From positions 1 to 64,000 of the forward strand of contig JAUIAH010000019.1 of assembly GCA_030425385.1 (NCBI GenBank): a DNA stretch of 64,000 bases, given 5' to 3'. The position numbers and the translations under genes were made by a program. This DNA is from Verrucomicrobiia bacterium (GTDB lineage Bacteria > Verrucomicrobiota > Verrucomicrobiia > Verrucomicrobiales > DEV007). Under the pieces are notes generated by a model. That model was not told the DNA's origin and did not search any database. It worked only from the letters and a program-made list of their open reading frames with translations. Of the stretch, positions 1-9,168 are shown piece by piece. Within the stretch, counting starts at the first letter, position 1, and each line of letters begins with the position of its first letter.

Positions 1-102
1 AGCATCAAACGATACTTCTCTCGAATTCTCTGGACTAATTCTTCATCTGCCACACTTTCACAGTAGCAAACTATTTAACCATTCCTAATTAAATTCGGTA
101 AG
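1..102. other. Left window edge, no gene seen
   Basis: This short AT-rich stretch lies downstream of the integrase stop codon. I see no complete gene, tRNA or clear terminator in it. If the integrase belongs to an integrated element, this is the interior of that element, continuing beyond the window. Confidence 0.4.
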
Positions 103-1293
103 TTATTTCTTTGCGCCGCCTAAGGTGGCGAGTTCGTGATGAGTATAGAGCTTGTGAGCGTCGCTATCGAGATGCCCCGTCATGGCTTGTCGTAATTCTG
201 GGGCCACACCGGCGTTCGCAAGCCATGACGTAAAGGTGTGACGAAGAGCATGGAATCCACGCTGATGCATACCGCTGGCGTGCCTCTCGCCTCGCGAGAC
301 ATCTGCCGTGTCCATGATCCGGCCGAAGGCGATGGAAAGGCCGGAATTCCCACTCACGGGTATTTCGTGCAGAGAGGGGAACACGGGAGCTTTGGGGTCA
401 TCGGCGATGGGATGGCTTTCGAGGAATTCGCGCAAGGGTGTGGCCAGCGGAATGCGCACTTCCACTCGCTTGCGTTGGGTCTTCTTCGGAACCACGGTCA
501 GCGTTCCAGCGGATAAGTCCACGTTGCCCCATGCGATTCCAGCGCAATCGCCCAGGCGGAGACCCGTATAAACTCCTGTGATAATGACACCTCGCCAGTC
601 ATCCGAGGGAGCCCCTTCGATCAATCGCTGCACTTCCCTGGGCGTGAAAGGCAGGCGATCAGTCGAATCTGTGAGCGGGAGGGCCTTGAGCGGTTTTGCC
701 GGGTTGGACAAGATCAACCCTTCATCGACTGCGGCCCCGAAAATGCTGGAAACGTCCTTCACGTAGGCATTGCAGGTGCGAGCGGTGCGGCCTTCTCGGA
801 GGGAACTCCGATACTGGCGAAGGTGCGTCGTGGTGACGGTCTCCAGTGGTTTGTCCGCCCTGGGGCCAAGCCACGAGAGGAAGGAGCGGCGAGAGCCCTC
901 ATAGCGTGCGAGCGTTGCCTTGGATACTTGGTCTCGCTTCCGTCTCAACCATTCGTCGGCCCATGAACGGACCGTGAATTCTGAAATTTCCTCGCCACCC
1001 GAGAGCTGGAGCAGTTCCGCGATGTATCTACGGGCCTTGGCCAAGGTCAGTCGTTCTTTCGCAGCATCCTCTCCAGCCTTCACCACGACGGCGTGAATGG
1101 CATTTGCCTTCTCCCCACTCAAACCAGCGGCCCTTCTGGCCTCCGCTTCCATCTTTTCGGCGCGTCGCTTGGCTTCACGGTAATTCGTTGTGCCAGTGGA
1201 ACGGCGGACCTTCTTGGACGTCCCATCGGATTGCGAAATATAGAAAGCTGCCTCCAGAAACTTGGTGCCAGATCGAGAGTAAACAGAAGCCAT
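103..1293 (-). CDS. Tyrosine recombinase / phage-type integrase
   Basis: Site-specific recombinase of the tyrosine family, cutting and rejoining DNA through a 3'-phosphotyrosine intermediate. It has 396 residues, a usual length. An N-terminal arm-binding-like region (about 1-60) is followed by a SAM-like core-binding domain (about 105-195) and a catalytic domain (about 210-390). The catalytic set is visible: R246 in TGLRLGD, a Lys in VPKKTQRK, H348 and R351 in FHALRHTF, H374 in TGHLD and the nucleophile Y383 in KLYTHH. It is therefore probably active. The ATG at 1293 gives a full-length protein. No excisionase or phage gene lies to its right, so any element would extend to the left. A possible tRNA 3'-end fragment lies about 100 bp upstream of the start. 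The family assignment is firm; the element type is unknown. Confidence 0.93.
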   Translation of the reverse strand: MASVYSRSGTKFLEAAFYISQSDGTSKKVRRSTGTTNYREAKRRAEKMEAEARRAAGLSGEKANAIHAVVVKAGEDAAKERLTLAKARRYIAELLQLSGGEEISEFTVRSWADEWLRRKRDQVSKATLARYEGSRRSFLSWLGPRADKPLETVTTTHLRQYRSSLREGRTARTCNAYVKDVSSIFGAAVDEGLILSNPAKPLKALPLTDSTDRLPFTPREVQRLIEGAPSDDWRGVIITGVYTGLRLGDCAGIAWGNVDLSAGTLTVVPKKTQRKRVEVRIPLATPLREFLESHPIADDPKAPVFPSLHEIPVSGNSGLSIAFGRIMDTADVSRGERHASGMHQRGFHALRHTFTSWLANAGVAPELRQAMTGHLDSDAHKLYTHHELATLGGAKK

Positions 1294-1399
1294 GTGTGCA
1301 GAAGTGTGTCATGTCCATGGCATCCATACAAGTTCAAACCTGTCTCAAGACCCTTTTCTTAAAGGCTTTTCCCGACAAAAGACTATCAAAGATCGAAAT

Positions 1400-1427
1400 G
1401 GTGGTCCGATTCCACCCGGGGATGCCA
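1400..1427 (+). other. Possible tRNA 3'-end remnant (candidate att site)
   Basis: Bases 1400-1416 form a perfect 5-bp stem (GGTGG/CCACC) around a 7-base loop TCCGATT, close to a tRNA T-arm. It is followed by exactly seven bases (CGGGGAT), a discriminator G and CCA at 1425-1427. No D-arm, anticodon arm or matching 5' acceptor strand lies upstream, so it is not a whole tRNA. The loop has C where tRNAs have an almost invariant T (position 55). Integrases often recombine in tRNA 3' ends and leave such a fragment, and the adjacent integrase makes this reading reasonable, but a chance match is possible. Confidence 0.35.
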
Positions 1428-1497
1428 CGTCACTCCAGATCCTGACAGCATTCGCTCGGGTCCTCAAACGAATCATTCTAGCAGATTCCCATGCGGG

Positions 1498-4400
1498 CTA
1501 CTTCGCATTCTCCTGATTCTTGATGACGCGGTAGAATCCGCGGTCGCCGCTTTGATCAGTGATCTCGTAGGCAGTGGTCTTCCCTTTGGATCCTGGCACG
1601 GTCGCTAGAGCTTGCCATTGGCTTGGCTTGTCGGACCATTGCACTTCATACAGGACGCCGGGTTGGCTCGTCCATATGAGGGTCGTGTCGCCTCCGGGTA
1701 CGATGTCCGCGTGGCGGAAATCGATCTCGGGTTCGGGGATGCTGGAGAGATCGAGTTGCTGGGCGTTGCTGGACGTGCCCCAGCCTCGGCTCGTGCCCAC
1801 GATGATCCCCGCCACTGGACCGACGTCCTGGTAGGTGAGCCGGAGGCGCCCATCGAAGAAGAGCTCCATTTGAAAGGTGATCGTATCGCCGGTGGCCACG
1901 ATGGAGACGTCTTGCCAGGTGATGACGAGCCGGTCGGCCTGTTGGTCTGCATGGATGGCACCGTCTTTCCCGATCGCGAGGTTGGTGAAGAGGGCACTCA
2001 CCCTCGGCAAGGCGAAGTGCTTACTGGCGTCGGGAGCGCCCTGTATATAAGGCTCCTCACCCAGCACAACCGAGCCGTTCTCACCAATCCACACGGCGGC
2101 ATAGGTTTGTCCATAAAGCGAGACGCGTTGTTTATCTGCTAGGTCATAGCGCTCATAGCCATCGGGTAGCGGTGAGAGAGTGGTTCCGCTAGGGGTGATG
2201 GGCAGCTTATCGCGTGCCGTCCTTGCCAGGTCGTAGCCCGCTGGGTCCTCGTTCGGAGTGAATGTGAGGGAATGCCCATCCAGATCGAAGTGATTGAACG
2301 CTTTGAAGTTCTCAATCAATCCATCGTCCAGGGCTACCGTTTCCACGCGCAGGGTGGCGCCAGCCATGAAGCCGATGCTTTCAAAGATGGCGTCATCGAC
2401 AATGTAGAGTTCCCAGGTGCCCTGAGGGCGGATACCGGAGAGATCGGCGAGGGTGGGAAAGAGATCGGTGGAGGATCCTAACATGGGAAACGCATCGGCA
2501 GCGCTTCCGTGATTGGTCGGCGCGTGGATCTCACCAGGCGAGCCCGACGCGGGAATGGGCGGGCCACCATCGGCAATGGTGAGGGTCACTGGACTGATCG
2601 CGTGTTTCAACCCATCGGAAAGCACGACGACAGCTTTCCCCTCGGGAGACACGAGGGCCATGTCGAGATCGGCCATTTGAAAGTGATCGATGTCATGGAG
2701 AACGAGTTGCACACTCACCACGCGGCCGTCCATGGGCGGCATGGAGAAAGTGACAGGATACTGCGAGGCCTCGACCTGGCCTGTTTGCATGGGCAGCTCG
2801 ATGTATTCGGCATAACTCACGCTGCGCGATTCCCCACCATACCCTAAGGTAAGCCACACGGGTACCTCTACTGGCAGATTCACACCGTCGTCATCACTGA
2901 TGGTGAGCCGCCCGCAGTAGCGCCCCGCTGACAGCGTTTGCGACTTGAATCGGATCGGCACGAAGGTCGTTGCTCCAGGAGCGAGCACGCCACTGCCACT
3001 GGCATTGATCCAAGATTCCGAACTCACATAACTGAAGTGAAGCGGTTCGCCGCCATCGTTGCGAAGGCGCACATGTTGTGTGGGAGCATGAGAGCCAGCG
3101 AGTGCGGTCGGCTGGAGCTTCTCAGGATACACGGCTAACAATGCCCCCAATTCATCATCAATGATTGTGACTTCCGTCTCTGCCGTCGCCCCAAGGGTGG
3201 CGCCACCGCCAGGGAACTGGAGTTTCACGCGGAACCGGCGCAGGTCATCCGTATGATCGTTGTCGATCGTACCCAAGGTGATGGTCTTCAAGGTTTCGCC
3301 GGGATCGAACGTGAGCTGTCCAGAAGTTTGAAAGAAGCTGCCGCTCGCGGAAACATCGATGGTGACGAAATCGCAGGTCACGATTCCGTGAGAGCCATTC
3401 TCCCGATGGACGGTGAGTTCGACGGCACTGCCTTCATCAACACTCACACTTGCCGATTCAAACGCCAGGGTCCCAGGCGATGGCAGCAAGGTGGCGATGC
3501 GGTCGATGGTGATGCCTCCGTTAGGATAACTGGCGCCGCCGAACTGCGAGAATCGGATTTGGAAATGCGAGCTGTAGCCGATGCCGGCGGCTGCAATGGC
3601 GGCATCCAGATCGAAGACATTGAATCCTAACAAACCTGGCTCATGAAGGTTCGCCATCTTGTGCCAGTTCACCCCATCAGCACTGATGGCAATGCCGTCT
3701 CCATTGGGCGAACCAGTGAAGGGCCCTTCTGGCAAGCTATCATCCGAGTCCCCGTGGTCGTCCCACCACACCCACAATTGCACGTCACTCTGACCCGCGA
3801 GATCGAGGTGAAGCGTGGCTGTGTTCAAGGCAGTATCACCCGCATCGGGAGAGCGATCGTCGAAACGCAAGGCACCGTCGACATGAAGGATACGCCCCTC
3901 ATGAGTACTATGATAGGTCAAGCCTTCGGCGGCCGTGGGGAACTGATCAAAGGGCTGCGAATGATTCTCCGATGGCCGGACTTCTTGCGGTGTGGGTGCT
4001 GGCGCCTCCGACTGCGTGCCCGAAAGGATCAGTGAGATCTGTTGCACCCAGGCCAAGCCATCGCCGTCGGCATCCACGTGCAGTGTGTAGGCACCAGGTA
4101 GGGGATCGTTGATGAGCACTTGTTCCACATTATCCACATCATTGTCCCCACGCGTCGCCGGGGCTGAAGGCGCATTCGGATCAAGGAGGAAAGGATCGTG
4201 TCGCACTCCGTTAGGATCGACAATCCAGATATCGATGTCATTCACCAAGGCAGGTTCACGGTTGTCGAGCCCTTCCTTCGCGGTGCCCGGAGGATCCGTG
4301 TAGCACAAGGTGACGCGGATCCTCGCGGATGCTTGATCCCAGTAGAACGGCAGTTCCTGCGCTGCCGCACTGGCGATGCCCTCGTAGATATGATTATTGT

Positions 4401-5862
4401 TAGGGTGATTATAATGACGCTCGATGAGATCGGCAGCCTGATAGGTGTTCATGAGCCCCCAGCCGTAGCGATAGTCAGGCCCCGAGGCACCCAAATCATC
4501 GGCCGTGTGAATGATCAAGCCTTTCAAGGTCGCGGCGCGCATGGGCGTGCCTGGGAACCGTTTGAGAAAGAGTTCCTGCAAGAGAATGGCCGATCCCGAA
4601 GCAGTCGGGGCGGCCATGCTCGTGCCACTGAGCTCCTCATAGTCATCGATGCGATCGCCATCTCGCCACCGATTGCTGGTAGAATACACGCCCCTCCCAT
4701 TGGCGACGATGTCAGGCTTGATCCTCCCATCATCACTAGGTCCCCAGGAAGAGAAGGGCGTTGAGCGTGCATTGATGAGCCAGCGTTTCGAGATCCCGTC
4801 TCCCAAGTGGAGGACAGCGTCGTCCACAGCCCCGATCGTGAGGACGTTCTTAGCATTTCCGATAGCGGGAATGGTGTCATAGCCATCTTCCACCCCTCCT
4901 GGACCAGGAGGATGCAGGTTCGGATCGTAGTTGGCCGCATCGAGCCCGTTGCTGTCATTGTTATGGAAGAACTCCTCGCCCTCCTCAGGAGGAGCGTCAT
5001 CGCGGTAGTTCCCAGCGGCCTTGAATGGAAGAAAGTAAGGGCGACGCCAACAGACATCATCCCAGGAGACCGCTTCTTCGTCATACTGCCCAAAGAGGGC
5101 ATCCTCCATGCCTGGCCATGCCCCCAACCACTGCTGATGGTCTCCTGACCGCGATCGGTACCAACCAGCCCGCAAGCCATAAGAATGATTCGACACAAGA
5201 AGGGCGCCCTCATCGTAGTCCTCGATGGATTCCGCTCCATGATCCAGCATCTCAGCGACGTGATCGAAGCTGTCGAAACCTCGGATGCCTGCTGCTGGGG
5301 CCATCCCGCGTGCCTGGAGATCGATCCCCGCGGCCGCGATGGTGCCAATGACATGGGCGGCATGCAGGTGGGCGCTGCCATTGTAGGAATCGGCATAATG
5401 AAAGCGATCACTCCATTCAGGATGGCCGTTGTCCGTGCTCATCTGCACTTCCCAGACGCCCACGGTCATGCCCGTGCCATCGACATTCAGGAAGCGCGGC
5501 GCATCCCTCACCAATTGCGTATTGCTGGAACGTGCGGCCGCCGCGTTGGTGTGGCCCAGGAAGATCGGTCGGCCATCTCGGACGTCATGCAGGATGAGTC
5601 CTTCGGGCAGCGCAAAGGGCAGTCGAAAGGCCTCCACTCGGGCCTTGCGCGCCTCATGCCGCTGCAAAGTCAGCGTGGCGGGAGCTGCGCGTTCCGTTTC
5701 CAACGCCGTGATAGCCTCCCGCAACGCCTGAGGATAGACCGCCAGCCGATCCGCGACCGGGAGCGACAGCACATTCGGCGTCCATTCCTGAGCCTGCACG
5801 AGCATGACGGTCCCCAGGAAAGCAATCGTCGCTGAAGGAAATAGGGAAAGGATGCATCTCAT
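1498..5862 (-). CDS. Secreted subtilisin-like (S8) multidomain protein
   Basis: A 1454-residue exported protein with a signal peptide (about 1-24, ending VQA-QE). The S8 domain spans roughly 125-480. The His is in HLHAAHVIGT (H167), the oxyanion Asn in KAAGN (N285) and the Ser in LSGTSMAAP (S415). Where relatives have the catalytic Asp in a GVWD motif, this protein reads VGVWEVQ, with Glu at about 138; the nearest Asp is D144. It may be impaired or rearranged. After it come a jelly-roll domain with CYTDPPG (about 510-615), a Calx-beta-like segment (about 815-910), a proprotein-convertase P-like domain (about 1045-1180) and a C-terminal tail ending YRVIKNQENAK. No PEP-CTERM or autotransporter barrel is visible. 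It stands alone, with no immunity or inhibitor gene beside it. Substrate unknown. Confidence 0.88.
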   Translation of the reverse strand: MRCILSLFPSATIAFLGTVMLVQAQEWTPNVLSLPVADRLAVYPQALREAITALETERAAPATLTLQRHEARKARVEAFRLPFALPEGLILHDVRDGRPIFLGHTNAAAARSSNTQLVRDAPRFLNVDGTGMTVGVWEVQMSTDNGHPEWSDRFHYADSYNGSAHLHAAHVIGTIAAAGIDLQARGMAPAAGIRGFDSFDHVAEMLDHGAESIEDYDEGALLVSNHSYGLRAGWYRSRSGDHQQWLGAWPGMEDALFGQYDEEAVSWDDVCWRRPYFLPFKAAGNYRDDAPPEEGEEFFHNNDSNGLDAANYDPNLHPPGPGGVEDGYDTIPAIGNAKNVLTIGAVDDAVLHLGDGISKRWLINARSTPFSSWGPSDDGRIKPDIVANGRGVYSTSNRWRDGDRIDDYEELSGTSMAAPTASGSAILLQELFLKRFPGTPMRAATLKGLIIHTADDLGASGPDYRYGWGLMNTYQAADLIERHYNHPNNNHIYEGIASAAAQELPFYWDQASARIRVTLCYTDPPGTAKEGLDNREPALVNDIDIWIVDPNGVRHDPFLLDPNAPSAPATRGDNDVDNVEQVLINDPLPGAYTLHVDADGDGLAWVQQISLILSGTQSEAPAPTPQEVRPSENHSQPFDQFPTAAEGLTYHSTHEGRILHVDGALRFDDRSPDAGDTALNTATLHLDLAGQSDVQLWVWWDDHGDSDDSLPEGPFTGSPNGDGIAISADGVNWHKMANLHEPGLLGFNVFDLDAAIAAAGIGYSSHFQIRFSQFGGASYPNGGITIDRIATLLPSPGTLAFESASVSVDEGSAVELTVHRENGSHGIVTCDFVTIDVSASGSFFQTSGQLTFDPGETLKTITLGTIDNDHTDDLRRFRVKLQFPGGGATLGATAETEVTIIDDELGALLAVYPEKLQPTALAGSHAPTQHVRLRNDGGEPLHFSYVSSESWINASGSGVLAPGATTFVPIRFKSQTLSAGRYCGRLTISDDDGVNLPVEVPVWLTLGYGGESRSVSYAEYIELPMQTGQVEASQYPVTFSMPPMDGRVVSVQLVLHDIDHFQMADLDMALVSPEGKAVVVLSDGLKHAISPVTLTIADGGPPIPASGSPGEIHAPTNHGSAADAFPMLGSSTDLFPTLADLSGIRPQGTWELYIVDDAIFESIGFMAGATLRVETVALDDGLIENFKAFNHFDLDGHSLTFTPNEDPAGYDLARTARDKLPITPSGTTLSPLPDGYERYDLADKQRVSLYGQTYAAVWIGENGSVVLGEEPYIQGAPDASKHFALPRVSALFTNLAIGKDGAIHADQQADRLVITWQDVSIVATGDTITFQMELFFDGRLRLTYQDVGPVAGIIVGTSRGWGTSSNAQQLDLSSIPEPEIDFRHADIVPGGDTTLIWTSQPGVLYEVQWSDKPSQWQALATVPGSKGKTTAYEITDQSGDRGFYRVIKNQENAK

Positions 5863-6023
5863 CCCGTGGAGTCACGCAAGCGATCCCCAGCTGTGACCAA
5901 GAAAGTTGCAGAAAGTGCGCTGCCCAGGTTGCCGCCTTATAATCACATCAAGGCAAATTGCACGATCAGTTTCTATTGACCATTACTCGGCCGGATGCTG
6001 TGCTCTGCCAGATTCGCGAGTTG

Positions 6024-6632
6024 ATGCCCCCCCATTCCAATCATAGCGACGAGTCCCACGCCCGTATAGCCATGCTATTGGATCGTGTGGCCAATGAACG
6101 CGATGAATCAGCGTTTCTGGAACTTTATCGAGAACTTTCAGGCATTGTCTTCGCGACTGTTTATAGCATTCTCAAAGATGCAAGCGAGGCGGAGGATGTC
6201 CTTCAAGAATGCTTCGTGACTGTGTGGAATCGTGCGGCCCAATATGATCAAGAGACAGGGAAGGCCGTCAGTTGGATCCTCTGTATTGCTCGAAACCGGG
6301 CCTTTGACTACCACGCGCGCGATCGCAAACGGAAACGGGCGGCTCATGCGGTGTCCGACTTCAAGGGAAAACACGATGACGCCCGCGCCGAGCGTGTCGA
6401 TGCCTTTGAAACATTGGTTTCGAAAGAAACCGCCAAAGCCATTCGCGAAGCGCTAGAGCGCTTACCCAGCGATCAACATGATGCCATTCGTCTCGCATTC
6501 CTTGAGGGATTGACCCAATCAGAGATCGCTGAACACACAAATCATCCTTTAGGCACCATCAAAGCGCGCATTCGCCGCGGACTCCTCGCCATGCGCCAAA
6601 GCCTTAATCGATTGAAAGATCGCGATGCCTAG
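6024..6632 (+). CDS. ECF-type RNA polymerase sigma factor
   Basis: Directs RNA polymerase to a small set of stress promoters. With the ATG at 6024 it has 202 residues; a TTG at 5958 in the same frame would add 22 poorly conserved residues, so I prefer the ATG. Sigma region 2 is at about 20-90 (ASEAEDVLQECFVTVWNRA, then WILCIARNRAFDYHARDRKR). Region 4 is at about 135-195 (LERLPSDQHDAIRLAFLEG, then TQSEIAEHTNHPLGTIKARI). Its end overlaps the start of the cupin protein at 6625, an arrangement typical of a sigma factor and its inhibitor. The family is certain; the signal sensed is not visible. Confidence 0.9.
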   Translation: MPPHSNHSDESHARIAMLLDRVANERDESAFLELYRELSGIVFATVYSILKDASEAEDVLQECFVTVWNRAAQYDQETGKAVSWILCIARNRAFDYHARDRKRKRAAHAVSDFKGKHDDARAERVDAFETLVSKETAKAIREALERLPSDQHDAIRLAFLEGLTQSEIAEHTNHPLGTIKARIRRGLLAMRQSLNRLKDRDA

Positions 6633-7263
6633 TGCCATGGATCCGGAACGCCTCCACGATCTCGTCATCCAGAATGCCACCATTGGCTTGGAAGAAGCGG
6701 ATCGGAACGCCTATGCGGCATGGTTGGCAGAGGCATCGCCTGCAGAGAAAGAAGAGGTTGCTGAATGGTACGACGCGCTTGCCGCAGTCACTCTTGCCAT
6801 GCCGAATCGCGACGGTGTGAGATGCTTTGATCAGCAAAGACGCCACCGGGTACGCGCACGATTACTTAATCATCTTTATGCCGAAACAGCAGACACGAGA
6901 AACTGGCGTTCACTGCCTATACACGGAGCATCCATGAATGAAATCGCCTATTCGCGCCAGCGGGAGACAGTCGCCTTTCTCCTCAAACTGCAGGCAGACA
7001 CCCGCTTTCCTAGTCATAGTCACCGGGGGAGCGAAGAAACCGTCATTCTGCAAGGAACCCTACAGGTGAATGATCAATTTCTTCAAGAAGGCGACTATTT
7101 GAGGGTCGACGAGAACACTGACCATCGGGACATCTATTCGAAAGAAGGCTGTCTTGCCCTCGTCATCACCCATAAACGCAATTACCCACGCATTCGCATA
7201 CGCGCCTATGATTTCGCCTATCGTGGCTGGCAGAGGATGCGGCGGATCATTCGCCCTTCGTAA
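6625..7263 (+). CDS. ChrR-like cupin anti-sigma factor
   Basis: A cytoplasmic 212-residue protein that probably binds and restrains the sigma factor encoded just upstream. Its ATG overlaps the sigma stop by eight bases, so the two are translationally coupled. The C-terminal half is a cupin barrel: FPSHSHRGSEETVILQG supplies the His/His/Glu metal ligands, and a later GDYLRV...DHRD segment gives a fourth His. In ChrR an N-terminal domain holds zinc with His and Cys residues and binds sigma; here the N-terminal 90 residues are helical but lack a CxxC pair, so zinc sensing there seems lost or different. No membrane segment. The 3' end overlaps the convergent gene by 17 bp. Confidence 0.75.
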   Translation: MPSAMDPERLHDLVIQNATIGLEEADRNAYAAWLAEASPAEKEEVAEWYDALAAVTLAMPNRDGVRCFDQQRRHRVRARLLNHLYAETADTRNWRSLPIHGASMNEIAYSRQRETVAFLLKLQADTRFPSHSHRGSEETVILQGTLQVNDQFLQEGDYLRVDENTDHRDIYSKEGCLALVITHKRNYPRIRIRAYDFAYRGWQRMRRIIRPS

Positions 7264-8200
7264 TGGGATCGCGGAGCCACCCTTTCTGCACTACGGATGT
7301 GATGAGCGCAACGTCCTGATCTGGATTCGCCATTTGCAAGCCCACCATCACTGGCGTGAATTCTTCGCCCATCATGAATCCAGACAGCTGCCGCTCCATT
7401 GCCGAACCGCGTTTCGCGTAACCATGAATCGCGTGCATGCCCGTTGGATCTACAAATCCAAAGGACTTCCAGAGGGTCTCGTCTTCGAACGCGTAATTGT
7501 AATAAGCGCCTTCGCCAACGTTTAGGCGGAAGACCACTTCTTCCTTCGGAGCTGTTTCCATGAATTGATCAAGCGGCATCTCGTGGTAGATCACCGCGGT
7601 TTCCCAATCGACCTTAAACCCCTGCGGGGTGAGTTCCACATTCATCACGCGACCTTGCCCTTCATCTGGCAAAAGCACTTTAAACATGGCGACCCAGCGA
7701 TCTGAGACCGCCGACCCATCGGCGGCGCCGATCAATCCTTCTCGCGCATCCACGACGGTATAGGCTGATATGGGCACATAAGGATAACGCTTATGCCACT
7801 CTTCCATCAGAGGACGCGTCTGCGCGGGATTCCGGACATAAGCCACTTGCCCTTCCCAATGGTCTGCTCTGAGGAAATGATCCAATACTTGCTCAGCTTC
7901 GCGCAGGGTGGGCTTGACAGCTTGCTCCGCCACCTTCACGCCATCGCTCGACCGCGCGGAAGAGATTGCTATCCATCCTAGCGTCACCACAAGAGGTATC
8001 GCGAAGAGGACTCCGACGAGGCGGTGGTATGAGAATTTCCCTTGGTGCCCTCGAAAGAACCAACCCGCGACAGGAAGCTCTTTGAGTGCGCAGCGGATTT
8101 CTTCGTGAGGATCCCAACGCCGCTGGTGCTTCCTCGCCGAGCTTGGGGCGCGGTAGCGGTGGGCACGCACCATTGACGTCGATGTCTGCGGAGGAATCAT
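7247..8200 (-). CDS. Uncharacterised single-pass membrane protein
   Basis: I do not recognise this 317-residue protein. It has a basic cytoplasmic N-terminus (about 1-58), one transmembrane segment (about 63-82, LVGVLFAIPLVVTLGWIAIS) and a large, presumably periplasmic C-terminal domain without cysteines or known motifs. The start is uncertain: an ATG at 8200 is used, but a GTG at 8203 or an ATG at 8173 would also fit. It is convergent with the cupin anti-sigma gene and lies immediately downstream of a PEP-CTERM gene on the same strand (19-bp gap), so those two may be co-transcribed. A role in that cluster is only inferred. Confidence 0.7.
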   Translation of the reverse strand: MIPPQTSTSMVRAHRYRAPSSARKHQRRWDPHEEIRCALKELPVAGWFFRGHQGKFSYHRLVGVLFAIPLVVTLGWIAISSARSSDGVKVAEQAVKPTLREAEQVLDHFLRADHWEGQVAYVRNPAQTRPLMEEWHKRYPYVPISAYTVVDAREGLIGAADGSAVSDRWVAMFKVLLPDEGQGRVMNVELTPQGFKVDWETAVIYHEMPLDQFMETAPKEEVVFRLNVGEGAYYNYAFEDETLWKSFGFVDPTGMHAIHGYAKRGSAMERQLSGFMMGEEFTPVMVGLQMANPDQDVALITSVVQKGWLRDPITKGE

Positions 8201-8219
8201 CACTGGGCAAACGCGTTAT

Positions 8220-8897
8220 TCAGGCGCGCTTCCGTCTGAGAAGCGTGAGCGAGCCGAGCACCAGCAGAAGACCGGTCGAGGGTTCGGGAATGGTCGTTTC
8301 TCGGGTGAAACCAGAAATAGTGAAGGAGGAATCCGGCGCAAGCGACTCCATTTCAAACGTGACCCCATCGACCGAAGTAAGGTCAAATGTCGGGATCGCG
8401 TTGGTCACCTCACTGTAGAGGAAGGCATAGTCACCTGAGTTGCTGACGTTAAGATCAGAAAAGGCAAACGTGTCCGGCCCACTATTGAGCGAAAGTTTCA
8501 GGGAACCGGAGCCGCCCACCACGTCGACAGCAAAGACGAGAGAATCCCAGCCGGTACCCCCCACGAAATCAGCGTTCAAGCTTCCGGCGCTCGACGCATT
8601 GCCATAACCGAACCAGTAAGTACCCATGCCTCCCGCGTTGTCCGTCAACTGGAGGGGGCCGCCAGCACTCAGGCTCGCGCTCACGGACCCCGTCGCGCTC
8701 CCGAAGTTCGCGGTTTCATAGGAGCGGAAGGCTCCGAGAATATTGGTCGGCGCTCCCTGGACTTCTCCGACATCGCCCAGCGCTGCGGTGCTGCTAAAGA
8801 CACCGTCCGTGAAGACGTCCACGGCGCCAACCGTGCTGGGGAGAAGACAAGTGGCGAAGAATGCGGGAAGCGATGCCCAGCGAGAGAAGTATTTCAT
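8220..8897 (-). CDS. PEP-CTERM exported protein, paralogue A
   Basis: A 225-residue exported protein starting at ATG 8897; an upstream in-frame ATG at 8954 would spoil the signal peptide. The signal peptide is about 1-26 (ending VGA). The mature part is rich in Gly, Ser, Asn and Asp and predicted beta. It ends in a classic sorting tag: TIPEPSTG, a hydrophobic helix and the basic end RRKRA. In other bacteria this tag is processed by exosortase, and no exosortase is in this window. It is clearly homologous along its whole length to the protein at 13726-14421: both contain GDVGEV, NILG(A/G)FRSYE, GGPLQL, YWFGYGN and LNSGPDTF. Function unknown. Confidence 0.88.
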   Translation of the reverse strand: MKYFSRWASLPAFFATCLLPSTVGAVDVFTDGVFSSTAALGDVGEVQGAPTNILGAFRSYETANFGSATGSVSASLSAGGPLQLTDNAGGMGTYWFGYGNASSAGSLNADFVGGTGWDSLVFAVDVVGGSGSLKLSLNSGPDTFAFSDLNVSNSGDYAFLYSEVTNAIPTFDLTSVDGVTFEMESLAPDSSFTISGFTRETTIPEPSTGLLLVLGSLTLLRRKRA

Positions 8898-8950
8898 GAG
8901 TTTTCGAGTTTGGAATAAGGGAGGATCAGAACGCCTCTGAAGAAGTGAAC

Positions 8951-8973
8951 GCATCCGCTCAGGGATCGGATGC
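8951..8973. other. Small inverted repeat upstream of PEP-CTERM A
   Basis: A 7-bp inverted repeat (GCATCCG...CGGATGC) lies in the 270-bp gap between the PEP-CTERM gene and the TPR gene. It is about 55 bp upstream of the PEP-CTERM start and could be a leader hairpin or an operator. The rest of this gap shows nothing I can name. Confidence 0.25.
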
Positions 8974-9168
8974 CTAAAAGTGAAGAAATTTTTAAAGTGG
9001 GCGTTTCACAGGAGCAGAGCGACCACCTTTCGTGCGAAAAGCCCGATAGCACCGTGCGATCTGCCCAGGGAATGTGGCAAGGGCCGTGAGAATCGCACGG
9101 CTTCGCGATTGAATTGAATTTCCTGCATCCGATCGGCCGTGGCGTCCGTTGTCTTATCCGGAATCCCC

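Noticed and set aside
1321-1427. A complete tRNA gene ending in CCA at 1427
   Set aside because: Only the T-arm and 3' acceptor strand are present. There are just 25 bases between the nearest possible 5' acceptor strand and the T-arm, so no D or anticodon arm can fit.
4524-5411. Long open frame on the minus strand inside the protease gene
   Set aside because: It is a +1 frame shadow of the protease with Met/Arg/Ser-rich, non-protein-like composition.
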